A stretch of DNA of 64,000 nucleotides from Rhynchopus euleeides (lineage: Eukaryota > Euglenozoa > Diplonemea > Diplonemida > Diplonemidae), in NCBI GenBank assembly GCA_963210315.1, contig OY723313.1, positions 868,001 to 932,000 of the forward strand, written 5' to 3'. The notes under the pieces were generated by a model that searched no databases, was not told where the DNA came from, and saw nothing but the letters and a program-made list of their open reading frames with translations. This document shows, in pieces, positions 22,217 to 34,255 of this stretch. The position numbers were made by a program, and so were the translations under genes. Each line of letters begins with the position of its first letter. Within the stretch, counting starts at the first letter, position 1.

Positions 22217-23655
22217 GGCAGCAGAACGGGAACAGGAACGGAAACGAAATCAGGCCCTGCTGCTGTGCGTGCGTCAAAGTGTCCCGCCTCGCTCGATATG
22301 CCTCGAGTCGGGGCAGGGACCCAGGGCAGCACGTGCGGCAGGGCACGGCTGAATCTCATACTTTACGGGATGGTTACGGGTGGAGGCGGATGGGGGTACT
22401 CTCTTACTCTCTCTCTCTCAAGTGCAGAAACATCGGAGCCTGGTTGGCTATTTCAGGTGTATGCCTTTCTATGCAATGGAAAGGGAAATTGAAGTCAAAG
22501 CTGTTGTTGCGTTCATTCCAACCCACTCCAAAAAGTGGTCAGCACCCGCAACACATCTTGGCGCGATTCTGGCGTGCTGCACGCACAGAGAGCGGGGTGC
22601 CAATATTCCGCTGTTATTGTTTTGTAACCTCTCACGTCTCACATCGTTGAAGGAGGAAATGGAACACAACAAGCAGGCCCGGTTATTCAACCACTGGTCA
22701 AGGCGGCATTAGCAAGTGCCGCATTGCAGAGCCACATCTCACCTCATCACAGGGCGAGGTGTGTGCATTTCCCCATCCCATACCCGTTTTCAATGGCGGC
22801 ATGTGTCTGCTGTGTTCCATTTCCATTTCCTTTCGTTTGTTTCTTCCCCCTCTCCCTCCCTCCCTCCCTCCTTCCCACCCTTCACCCCCGATTTGCTTCT
22901 CTACGACTACGGTACCTGCCCCACGCATGTTGTTGCGCACCGGCATGTCTTTTTTGCATCACACAGTCAGTCTGTTCGCTACGGCGGCGCCTCACCACAG
23001 CGGTGCGGGTGTTGCCCATCCCTCTTCTGCCTGCGGCGATCCATGCGACTATACGCCCATATTTGTATATTTGTCCTTGTGGCACAGGTGTGCCCCGAGC
23101 CCCCGCTCCGCTTGCACCCTCGCCTCTCAGCAGCGCTGTGCCCTGTGTTGCGTCACATGCCGCACACAGTAGCGCAGTTCAGTTGGACTATTTGACCGGT
23201 TGGACAGTATTTGTTTGTACATCCATGCCGGCGTCAGCCACGCGGGGTCCCCCCAGGCTGGCCCACCGCGCGGGCCGTGGCTGACACTACCCCTGTCTGC
23301 CCTCCTTGTTGTTCTTCTGTGTGGTGTGGTGTGGTGTGGTGGGAAAATGTCGCCACAACAAAAAAATAATAAAAGAAAGACAACAAGCGGAATCAACGAA
23401 TGCACCGGAAGCAAATCGCAGCGCAAGTCCCACCTTCTCCCCCCCCCTGTCCGGTGTTTGTGATTGGTTTAGCATGACACCGGGTGCAACAAACCAATCT
23501 GTTCTCACGCAGTTGCTGGGCAGTGTTGCTCGTGTAAAGCGAAATGGTGGTGCGATTTTATTGACAAGGGTGATTCTGATTTGCATAGGCAGCACCACCG
23601 CACACCACCGCGCAGATACCGGGACCGGGCAGCGTTCACAGCCCCAGAAGACACT

Positions 23656-25749
23656 ATGCACGGCAGCGCGTGCCCCCCATGGCGGATGGCGCTCGTCGGT
23701 GTGGCGGTAGCGGGGTGGTGCAGCAGCTTTGCGCATGGCGCACCTGGTAAGGTCGCAGAGCTGAGTTTGGAGGAGAAACGGGCAATGCTGGATGCGCACA
23801 ACGCACAGCGGAGGTTGTGGGCGAAGGGCGGGCAGGGCCTAGGTGGTCGTCACCCTCAGGCTGCCGGGATCGCGGAGATGTACTGGGACCCCGGTCTGGA
23901 GGCGATGGCGAAGAAGCGGGCGGCGCACTGCTACTACGGGCACTTCGGCGGGGCGGGTGGGATCAATGACGACTACAAGGAGATAAAGGACAAGGTGACG
24001 TACGGATGGACATCGCCTGTCACCGCAGGGGAAAATGTCGCGCTTTTTAAGAATAACGACGATGATTTCACGGAGGCAGCCGACAGAACATCGTTTATGA
24101 CAAACGCTGTGAGCGGGTGGGTGGCTGAGGGGAAGCTGTTCGACTGGCAGCGGAAGATCTGCTATGCGGATACATGCGGGCACTGGAACCAGGTGGTTAC
24201 CACAAAGACGCGCTACATCGGCTGCGCGGCAGCTGCCTGCGAGGACGGGATCGTGGGTGCACCTCCGCAGTGGGATTCGGGGGTGGTGGTGCAGTGCAAC
24301 TACTGGCCGCCGATGGAGGCGGACTACCCGTATCCAGACGGGCTGAATGACGGTTATGCTTCGATCTGCCTCGGGTGCACCTACTGGGGGTTGGACTCCA
24401 ACATCTGCAACGATTACCTGTGCACGGGGGGGATCAACCCGCTGTGGTACTCGACCGGGTCGATAAACGACACCGTGACGCAGTGCCAGGACGGGCTGGG
24501 GCGCCCAGTGTCGGCCTGCAAGGCAGAAGGGAACTATTACACCGCAGTCCCGCCCCCGACCGAAGTGCCCAGCACAGCTACACCTGGACCTCCGACGCCC
24601 GCACCCCCCAATGCGGCGCAAACCGAGTGCCCACAGGCGGTGCGGGTTGCGTCATTCGTGTCCGCCGCCACGTTTGACCAGAACGCGCCGCTGACGTTTG
24701 GCGGGAACTTCCGTGTGACGGGCAGGGCTATGTTCGGACTGTTCACCCGCAGTGCGCGTGTGTTTGACTTTGGGAACGGGCCTGACCTGGGGGACAATGT
24801 GGTTCTCCATCAGTACGCGAACACCGGCAGGCTGGCGCTGTCCGTGCTTGTGGGCACCAGTTGGCAGTCCATCACATGCAGCAAGCACTCACCTCTGGAC
24901 CGGACCTTTACCTTCGAGGCGTGTGTGATGGACGGACAGGCGACGCTGTATCTGAACGGTGAGTTGTGTGCAGAGGGGCCCGTCGCTGCACCGCGTGTCG
25001 TTGAGCGGAGTGGCAACTTTATCGGGAAGAGCCACTGGGCAGTCGACCGCGACCTGGAGGGCGAGGTGTCCTGGTTTCAGCTGGACATGTGTGGGGCTGG
25101 CAACGCAGTCCCCTCGGCGACTGCAGTGCCCAGCACAGCTACACCTGCACCCCCGACGACCGCAGCGCCCACTACAGCTACGCCTACACCCCCTACGACT
25201 GCGGTGCCCAGCACAGCTACACCTGTGCCTCCGCCTGTTGCGACCCCCGCACCCGTCGCCGACCCGGCGCACACCGAGTGCCCACAGGCGGCGCGGGTTG
25301 TGTCATTCCAGTCCGTCGACACGTTTGACCAGAACGCGCCGCTGACGTTCGGCGGGAACTTCCGTGTGACGGCCCGTGTTCTGATCAACAGGTACGGCAA
25401 ATATGCGCGTGTGTTTGACTTTGGGAACGGGCGTCCGCAGGACAACGTGCTTGTCACACAGCACGGGTGGAGCGGCAAGCTGTCGCTGTTCGTGTTTGTG
25501 GGCACCCGTTCGCAGTCCATCACATGCGACAGGCAGGCACCTCTGGGGCGCGTCTTTGCCTTCGAGGTGTCTGTGCTCAACGGAAAGGCGGCGATGTATG
25601 TGGACGGTGCCCTGTGTGCACAGGGGCCCGTCAATGCACCACCTGCCGTGCAGCGGAACGGCAACCTCATCGGGCTGAGCCACTGGTCACATGACAGCCC
25701 GCTGGACGGCGAGGTGACCTCGTTTGAGCTGGACACGTGTGGGGCGTGA
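23656..25749 (+). CDS. CAP/LamG array gene, copy 8
   Basis: Complete 697-aa copy, identical in protein to copy 1. First intact copy after the assembly gap. Followed by short-form spacer 25750-27188. Confidence 0.92.
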   Translation: MHGSACPPWRMALVGVAVAGWCSSFAHGAPGKVAELSLEEKRAMLDAHNAQRRLWAKGGQGLGGRHPQAAGIAEMYWDPGLEAMAKKRAAHCYYGHFGGAGGINDDYKEIKDKVTYGWTSPVTAGENVALFKNNDDDFTEAADRTSFMTNAVSGWVAEGKLFDWQRKICYADTCGHWNQVVTTKTRYIGCAAAACEDGIVGAPPQWDSGVVVQCNYWPPMEADYPYPDGLNDGYASICLGCTYWGLDSNICNDYLCTGGINPLWYSTGSINDTVTQCQDGLGRPVSACKAEGNYYTAVPPPTEVPSTATPGPPTPAPPNAAQTECPQAVRVASFVSAATFDQNAPLTFGGNFRVTGRAMFGLFTRSARVFDFGNGPDLGDNVVLHQYANTGRLALSVLVGTSWQSITCSKHSPLDRTFTFEACVMDGQATLYLNGELCAEGPVAAPRVVERSGNFIGKSHWAVDRDLEGEVSWFQLDMCGAGNAVPSATAVPSTATPAPPTTAAPTTATPTPPTTAVPSTATPVPPPVATPAPVADPAHTECPQAARVVSFQSVDTFDQNAPLTFGGNFRVTARVLINRYGKYARVFDFGNGRPQDNVLVTQHGWSGKLSLFVFVGTRSQSITCDRQAPLGRVFAFEVSVLNGKAAMYVDGALCAQGPVNAPPAVQRNGNLIGLSHWSHDSPLDGEVTSFELDTCGA

Positions 25750-27188
25750 GGCAGCAGAACGGGAACAGGAACGGAAACGAAATCAGGCCCTGCTGCTGTG
25801 CGTGCGTCAAAGTGTCCCGCCTCGCTCGATATGCCTCGAGTCGGGGCAGGGACCCAGGGCAGCACGTGCGGCAGGGCACGGCTGAATCTCATACTTTACG
25901 GGATGGTTACGGGTGGAGGCGGATGGGGGTACTCTCTTACTCTCTCTCTCTCAAGTGCAGAAACATCGGAGCCTGGTTGGCTATTTCAGGTGTATGCCTT
26001 TCTATGCAATGGAAAGGGAAATTGAAGTCAAAGCTGTTGTTGCGTTCATTCCAACCCACTCCAAAAAGTGGTCAGCACCCGCAACACATCTTGGCGCGAT
26101 TCTGGCGTGCTGCACGCACAGAGAGCGGGGTGCCAATATTCCGCTGTTATTGTTTTGTAACCTCTCACGTCTCACATCGTTGAAGGAGGAAATGGAACAC
26201 AACAAGCAGGCCCGGTTATTCAACCACTGGTCAAGGCGGCATTAGCAAGTGCCGCATTGCAGAGCCACATCTCACCTCATCACAGGGCGAGGTGTGTGCA
26301 TTTCCCCATCCCATACCCGTTTTCAATGGCGGCATGTGTCTGCTGTGTTCCATTTCCATTTCCTTTCGTTTGTTTCTTCCCCCTCTCCCTCCCTCCCTCC
26401 CTCCTTCCCACCCTTCACCCCCGATTTGCTTCTCTACGACTACGGTACCTGCCCCACGCATGTTGTTGCGCACCGGCATGTCTTTTTTGCATCACACAGT
26501 CAGTCTGTTCGCTACGGCGGCGCCTCACCACAGCGGTGCGGGTGTTGCCCATCCCTCTTCTGCCTGCGGCGATCCATGCGACTATACGCCCATATTTGTA
26601 TATTTGTCCTTGTGGCACAGGTGTGCCCCGAGCCCCCGCTCCGCTTGCACCCTCGCCTCTCAGCAGCGCTGTGCCCTGTGTTGCGTCACATGCCGCACAC
26701 AGTAGCGCAGTTCAGTTGGACTATTTGACCGGTTGGACAGTATTTGTTTGTACATCCATGCCGGCGTCAGCCACGCGGGGTCCCCCCAGGCTGGCCCACC
26801 GCGCGGGCCGTGGCTGACACTACCCCTGTCTGCCCTCCTTGTTGTTCTTCTGTGTGGTGTGGTGTGGTGTGGTGGGAAAATGTCGCCACAACAAAAAAAT
26901 AATAAAAGAAAGACAACAAGCGGAATCAACGAATGCACCGGAAGCAAATCGCAGCGCAAGTCCCACCTTCTCCCCCCCCCTGTCCGGTGTTTGTGATTGG
27001 TTTAGCATGACACCGGGTGCAACAAACCAATCTGTTCTCACGCAGTTGCTGGGCAGTGTTGCTCGTGTAAAGCGAAATGGTGGTGCGATTTTATTGACAA
27101 GGGTGATTCTGATTTGCATAGGCAGCACCACCGCACACCACCGCGCAGATACCGGGACCGGGCAGCGTTCACAGCCCCAGAAGACACT

Positions 27189-29283
27189 ATGCACGGCAGC
27201 GCGTGCCCCCCATGGCGGATGGCGCTCGTCGGTGTGGCGGTAGCGGGGTGGTGCAGCAGCTTTGCGCATGGCGCACCTGGTAAGGTCGCAGAGCTGAGTT
27301 TGGAGGAGAAACGGGCAATGCTGGATGCGCACAACGCACAGCGGAGGTTGTGGGCGAAGGGCGGGCAGGGCCTAGGTGGTCGTCACCCTCAGGCTGCCGG
27401 GATCGCGGAGATGTACTGGGACCCCGGTCTGGAGGCGATGGCGAAGAAGCGGGCGGCGCACTGCTACTACGGGCACTTCGGCGGGGCGGGTGGGATCAAT
27501 GACGACTACAAGGAGATAAAGGACAAGGTGACGTACGGATGGACATCGCCTGTCACCGCAGGGGAAAATGTCGCGCTTTTTAAGAATAACGACGATGATT
27601 TCACGGAGGCAGCCGACAGAACATCGTTTATGACAAACGCTGTGAGCGGGTGGGTGGCTGAGGGGAAGCTGTTCGACTGGCAGCGGAAGATCTGCTATGC
27701 GGATACATGCGGGCACTGGAACCAGGTGGTTACCACAAAGACGCGCTACATCGGCTGCGCGGCAGCTGCCTGCGAGGACGGGATCGTGGGTGCACCTCCG
27801 CAGTGGGATTCGGGAGGTGGTGGTGCAGTGCAACTACTGGCCGCCGATGGAGGCGGACTACCCGTATCCAGACGGGCTGAATGACGGTTATGCTTCGATC
27901 TGCCTCGGGTGCACCTACTGGGGGTTGGACTCCAACATCTGCAACGATTACCTGTGCACGGGGGGGATCAACCCGCTGTGGTACTCGACCGGGTCGATAA
28001 ACGACACCGTGACGCAGTGCCAGGACGGGCTGGGGCGCCCAGTGTCGGCCTGCAAGGCAGAAGGGAACTATTACACCGCAGTCCCGCCCCCGACCGAAGT
28101 GCCCAGCACAGCTACACCTGGACCTCCGACGCCCGCACCCCCCAATGCGGCGCAAACCGAGTGCCCACAGGCGGTGCGGGTTGCGTCATTCGTGTCCGCC
28201 GCCACGTTTGACCAGAACGCGCCGCTGACGTTTGGCGGGAACTTCCGTGTGACGGGCAGGGCTATGTTCGGACTGTTCACCCGCAGTGCGCGTGTGTTTG
28301 ACTTTGGGAACGGGCCTGACCTGGGGGACAATGTGGTTCTCCATCAGTACGCGAACACCGGCAGGCTGGCGCTGTCCGTGCTTGTGGGCACCAGTTGGCA
28401 GTCCATCACATGCAGCAAGCACTCACCTCTGGACCGGACCTTTACCTTCGAGGCGTGTGTGATGGACGGACAGGCGACGCTGTATCTGAACGGTGAGTTG
28501 TGTGCAGAGGGGCCCGTCGCTGCACCGCGTGTCGTTGAGCGGAGTGGCAACTTTATCGGGAAGAGCCACTGGGCAGTCGACCGCGACCTGGAGGGCGAGG
28601 TGTCCTGGTTTCAGCTGGACATGTGTGGGGCTGGCAACGCAGTCCCCTCGGCGACTGCAGTGCCCAGCACAGCTACACCTGCACCCCCGACGACCGCAGC
28701 GCCCACTACAGCTACGCCTACACCCCCTACGACTGCGGTGCCCAGCACAGCTACACCTGTGCCTCCGCCTGTTGCGACCCCCGCACCCGTCGCCGACCCG
28801 GCGCACACCGAGTGCCCACAGGCGGCGCGGGTTGTGTCATTCCAGTCCGTCGACACGTTTGACCAGAACGCGCCGCTGACGTTCGGCGGGAACTTCCGTG
28901 TGACGGCCCGTGTTCTGATCAACAGGTACGGCAAATATGCGCGTGTGTTTGACTTTGGGAACGGGCGTCCGCAGGACAACGTGCTTGTCACACAGCACGG
29001 GTGGAGCGGCAAGCTGTCGCTGTTCGTGTTTGTGGGCACCCGTTCGCAGTCCATCACATGCGACAGGCAGGCACCTCTGGGGCGCGTCTTTGCCTTCGAG
29101 GTGTCTGTGCTCAACGGAAAGGCGGCGATGTATGTGGACGGTGCCCTGTGTGCACAGGGGCCCGTCAATGCACCACCTGCCGTGCAGCGGAACGGCAACC
29201 TCATCGGGCTGAGCCACTGGTCACATGACAGCCCGCTGGACGGCGAGGTGACCTCGTTTGAGCTGGACACGTGTGGGGCGTGA
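27189..29283 (+). pseudogene. CAP/LamG array gene, copy 9 (+1 frameshift)
   Basis: One extra A at 27815 turns the CGGGGGTGG motif of other copies into CGGGAGGTGG. The frame shifts at residue 209, just before the last CAP motif (VVQCNYWP), and stops at 27884, giving a 231-aa product with signal peptide and most of the CAP domain but no LamG domains. The rest of the gene downstream is intact in the normal frame to 29283. It may be a real slippage mutation or a consensus error at a G-rich site. Spacer 29284-30722 is unchanged. Confidence 0.85.
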
Positions 29284-30722
29284 GGCAGCAGAACGGGAAC
29301 AGGAACGGAAACGAAATCAGGCCCTGCTGCTGTGCGTGCGTCAAAGTGTCCCGCCTCGCTCGATATGCCTCGAGTCGGGGCAGGGACCCAGGGCAGCACG
29401 TGCGGCAGGGCACGGCTGAATCTCATACTTTACGGGATGGTTACGGGTGGAGGCGGATGGGGGTACTCTCTTACTCTCTCTCTCTCAAGTGCAGAAACAT
29501 CGGAGCCTGGTTGGCTATTTCAGGTGTATGCCTTTCTATGCAATGGAAAGGGAAATTGAAGTCAAAGCTGTTGTTGCGTTCATTCCAACCCACTCCAAAA
29601 AGTGGTCAGCACCCGCAACACATCTTGGCGCGATTCTGGCGTGCTGCACGCACAGAGAGCGGGGTGCCAATATTCCGCTGTTATTGTTTTGTAACCTCTC
29701 ACGTCTCACATCGTTGAAGGAGGAAATGGAACACAACAAGCAGGCCCGGTTATTCAACCACTGGTCAAGGCGGCATTAGCAAGTGCCGCATTGCAGAGCC
29801 ACATCTCACCTCATCACAGGGCGAGGTGTGTGCATTTCCCCATCCCATACCCGTTTTCAATGGCGGCATGTGTCTGCTGTGTTCCATTTCCATTTCCTTT
29901 CGTTTGTTTCTTCCCCCTCTCCCTCCCTCCCTCCCTCCTTCCCACCCTTCACCCCCGATTTGCTTCTCTACGACTACGGTACCTGCCCCACGCATGTTGT
30001 TGCGCACCGGCATGTCTTTTTTGCATCACACAGTCAGTCTGTTCGCTACGGCGGCGCCTCACCACAGCGGTGCGGGTGTTGCCCATCCCTCTTCTGCCTG
30101 CGGCGATCCATGCGACTATACGCCCATATTTGTATATTTGTCCTTGTGGCACAGGTGTGCCCCGAGCCCCCGCTCCGCTTGCACCCTCGCCTCTCAGCAG
30201 CGCTGTGCCCTGTGTTGCGTCACATGCCGCACACAGTAGCGCAGTTCAGTTGGACTATTTGACCGGTTGGACAGTATTTGTTTGTACATCCATGCCGGCG
30301 TCAGCCACGCGGGGTCCCCCCAGGCTGGCCCACCGCGCGGGCCGTGGCTGACACTACCCCTGTCTGCCCTCCTTGTTGTTCTTCTGTGTGGTGTGGTGTG
30401 GTGTGGTGGGAAAATGTCGCCACAACAAAAAAATAATAAAAGAAAGACAACAAGCGGAATCAACGAATGCACCGGAAGCAAATCGCAGCGCAAGTCCCAC
30501 CTTCTCCCCCCCCCTGTCCGGTGTTTGTGATTGGTTTAGCATGACACCGGGTGCAACAAACCAATCTGTTCTCACGCAGTTGCTGGGCAGTGTTGCTCGT
30601 GTAAAGCGAAATGGTGGTGCGATTTTATTGACAAGGGTGATTCTGATTTGCATAGGCAGCACCACCGCACACCACCGCGCAGATACCGGGACCGGGCAGC
30701 GTTCACAGCCCCAGAAGACACT

Positions 30723-32816
30723 ATGCACGGCAGCGCGTGCCCCCCATGGCGGATGGCGCTCGTCGGTGTGGCGGTAGCGGGGTGGTGCAGCAGCTTTGCG
30801 CATGGCGCACCTGGTAAGGTCGCAGAGCTGAGTTTGGAGGAGAAACGGGCAATGCTGGATGCGCACAACGCACAGCGGAGGTTGTGGGCGAAGGGCGGGC
30901 AGGGCCTAGGTGGTCGTCACCCTCAGGCTGCCGGGATCGCGGAGATGTACTGGGACCCCGGTCTGGAGGCGATGGCGAAGAAGCGGGCGGCGCACTGCTA
31001 CTACGGGCACTTCGGCGGGGCGGGTGGGATCAATGACGACTACAAGGAGATAAAGGACAAGGTGACGTACGGATGGACATCGCCTGTCACCGCAGGGGAA
31101 AATGTCGCGCTTTTTAAGAATAACGACGATGATTTCACGGAGGCAGCCGACAGAACATCGTTTATGACAAACGCTGTGAGCGGGTGGGTGGCTGAGGGGA
31201 AGCTGTTCGACTGGCAGCGGAAGATCTGCTATGCGGATACATGCGGGCACTGGAACCAGGTGGTTACCACAAAGACGCGCTACATCGGCTGCGCGGCAGC
31301 TGCCTGCGAGGACGGGATCGTGGGTGCACCTCCGCAGTGGGATTCGGGGGTGGTGGTGCAGTGCAACTACTGGCCGCCGATGGAGGCGGACTACCCGTAT
31401 CCAGACGGGCTGAATGACGGTTATGCTTCGATCTGCCTCGGGTGCACCTACTGGGGGTTGGACTCCAACATCTGCAACGATTACCTGTGCACGGGGGGGA
31501 TCAACCCGCTGTGGTACTCGACCGGGTCGATAAACGACACCGTGACGCAGTGCCAGGACGGGCTGGGGCGCCCAGTGTCGGCCTGCAAGGCAGAAGGGAA
31601 CTATTACACCGCAGTCCCGCCCCCGACCGAAGTGCCCAGCACAGCTACACCTGGACCTCCGACGCCCGCACCCCCCAATGCGGCGCAAACCGAGTGCCCA
31701 CAGGCGGTGCGGGTTGCGTCATTCGTGTCCGCCGCCACGTTTGACCAGAACGCGCCGCTGACGTTTGGCGGGAACTTCCGTGTGACGGGCAGGGCTATGT
31801 TCGGACTGTTCACCCGCAGTGCGCGTGTGTTTGACTTTGGGAACGGGCCTGACCTGGGGGACAATGTGGTTCTCCATCAGTACGCGAACACCGGCAGGCT
31901 GGCGCTGTCCGTGCTTGTGGGCACCAGTTGGCAGTCCATCACATGCAGCAAGCACTCACCTCTGGACCGGACCTTTACCTTCGAGGCGTGTGTGATGGAC
32001 GGACAGGCGACGCTGTATCTGAACGGTGAGTTGTGTGCAGAGGGGCCCGTCGCTGCACCGCGTGTCGTTGAGCGGAGTGGCAACTTTATCGGGAAGAGCC
32101 ACTGGGCAGTCGACCGCGACCTGGAGGGCGAGGTGTCCTGGTTTCAGCTGGACATGTGTGGGGCTGGCAACGCAGTCCCCTCGGCGACTGCAGTGCCCAG
32201 CACAGCTACACCTGCACCCCCGACGACCGCAGCGCCCACTACAGCTACGCCTACACCCCCTACGACTGCGGTGCCCAGCACAGCTACACCTGTGCCTCCG
32301 CCTGTTGCGACCCCCGCACCCGTCGCCGACCCGGCGCACACCGAGTGCCCACAGGCGGCGCGGGTTGTGTCATTCCAGTCCGTCGACACGTTTGACCAGA
32401 ACGCGCCGCTGACGTTCGGCGGGAACTTCCGTGTGACGGCCCGTGTTCTGATCAACAGGTACGGCAAATATGCGCGTGTGTTTGACTTTGGGAACGGGCG
32501 TCCGCAGGACAACGTGCTTGTCACACAGCACGGGTGGAGCGGCAAGCTGTCGCTGTTCGTGTTTGTGGGCACCCGTTCGCAGTCCATCACATGCGACAGG
32601 CAGGCACCTCTGGGGCGCGTCTTTGCCTTCGAGGTGTCTGTGCTCAACGGAAAGGCGGCGATGTATGTGGACGGTGCCCTGTGTGCACAGGGGCCCGTCA
32701 ATGCACCACCTGCCGTGCAGCGGAACGGCAACCTCATCGGGCTGAGCCACTGGTCACATGACAGCCCGCTGGACGGCGAGGTGACCTCGTTTGAGCTGGA
32801 CACGTGTGGGGCGTGA
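30723..32816 (+). CDS. CAP/LamG array gene, copy 10
   Basis: Complete 697-aa copy, identical in protein to copy 1. Followed by short-form spacer 32817-34255. Confidence 0.92.
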   Translation: MHGSACPPWRMALVGVAVAGWCSSFAHGAPGKVAELSLEEKRAMLDAHNAQRRLWAKGGQGLGGRHPQAAGIAEMYWDPGLEAMAKKRAAHCYYGHFGGAGGINDDYKEIKDKVTYGWTSPVTAGENVALFKNNDDDFTEAADRTSFMTNAVSGWVAEGKLFDWQRKICYADTCGHWNQVVTTKTRYIGCAAAACEDGIVGAPPQWDSGVVVQCNYWPPMEADYPYPDGLNDGYASICLGCTYWGLDSNICNDYLCTGGINPLWYSTGSINDTVTQCQDGLGRPVSACKAEGNYYTAVPPPTEVPSTATPGPPTPAPPNAAQTECPQAVRVASFVSAATFDQNAPLTFGGNFRVTGRAMFGLFTRSARVFDFGNGPDLGDNVVLHQYANTGRLALSVLVGTSWQSITCSKHSPLDRTFTFEACVMDGQATLYLNGELCAEGPVAAPRVVERSGNFIGKSHWAVDRDLEGEVSWFQLDMCGAGNAVPSATAVPSTATPAPPTTAAPTTATPTPPTTAVPSTATPVPPPVATPAPVADPAHTECPQAARVVSFQSVDTFDQNAPLTFGGNFRVTARVLINRYGKYARVFDFGNGRPQDNVLVTQHGWSGKLSLFVFVGTRSQSITCDRQAPLGRVFAFEVSVLNGKAAMYVDGALCAQGPVNAPPAVQRNGNLIGLSHWSHDSPLDGEVTSFELDTCGA

Positions 32817-34255
32817 GGCAGCAGAACGGGAACAGGAACGGAAACGAAATCAGGCCCTGCTGCTGTGCGTGCGTCAAAGTGTCCCGCCTCGCTCGATATG
32901 CCTCGAGTCGGGGCAGGGACCCAGGGCAGCACGTGCGGCAGGGCACGGCTGAATCTCATACTTTACGGGATGGTTACGGGTGGAGGCGGATGGGGGTACT
33001 CTCTTACTCTCTCTCTCTCAAGTGCAGAAACATCGGAGCCTGGTTGGCTATTTCAGGTGTATGCCTTTCTATGCAATGGAAAGGGAAATTGAAGTCAAAG
33101 CTGTTGTTGCGTTCATTCCAACCCACTCCAAAAAGTGGTCAGCACCCGCAACACATCTTGGCGCGATTCTGGCGTGCTGCACGCACAGAGAGCGGGGTGC
33201 CAATATTCCGCTGTTATTGTTTTGTAACCTCTCACGTCTCACATCGTTGAAGGAGGAAATGGAACACAACAAGCAGGCCCGGTTATTCAACCACTGGTCA
33301 AGGCGGCATTAGCAAGTGCCGCATTGCAGAGCCACATCTCACCTCATCACAGGGCGAGGTGTGTGCATTTCCCCATCCCATACCCGTTTTCAATGGCGGC
33401 ATGTGTCTGCTGTGTTCCATTTCCATTTCCTTTCGTTTGTTTCTTCCCCCTCTCCCTCCCTCCCTCCCTCCTTCCCACCCTTCACCCCCGATTTGCTTCT
33501 CTACGACTACGGTACCTGCCCCACGCATGTTGTTGCGCACCGGCATGTCTTTTTTGCATCACACAGTCAGTCTGTTCGCTACGGCGGCGCCTCACCACAG
33601 CGGTGCGGGTGTTGCCCATCCCTCTTCTGCCTGCGGCGATCCATGCGACTATACGCCCATATTTGTATATTTGTCCTTGTGGCACAGGTGTGCCCCGAGC
33701 CCCCGCTCCGCTTGCACCCTCGCCTCTCAGCAGCGCTGTGCCCTGTGTTGCGTCACATGCCGCACACAGTAGCGCAGTTCAGTTGGACTATTTGACCGGT
33801 TGGACAGTATTTGTTTGTACATCCATGCCGGCGTCAGCCACGCGGGGTCCCCCCAGGCTGGCCCACCGCGCGGGCCGTGGCTGACACTACCCCTGTCTGC
33901 CCTCCTTGTTGTTCTTCTGTGTGGTGTGGTGTGGTGTGGTGGGAAAATGTCGCCACAACAAAAAAATAATAAAAGAAAGACAACAAGCGGAATCAACGAA
34001 TGCACCGGAAGCAAATCGCAGCGCAAGTCCCACCTTCTCCCCCCCCCTGTCCGGTGTTTGTGATTGGTTTAGCATGACACCGGGTGCAACAAACCAATCT
34101 GTTCTCACGCAGTTGCTGGGCAGTGTTGCTCGTGTAAAGCGAAATGGTGGTGCGATTTTATTGACAAGGGTGATTCTGATTTGCATAGGCAGCACCACCG
34201 CACACCACCGCGCAGATACCGGGACCGGGCAGCGTTCACAGCCCCAGAAGACACT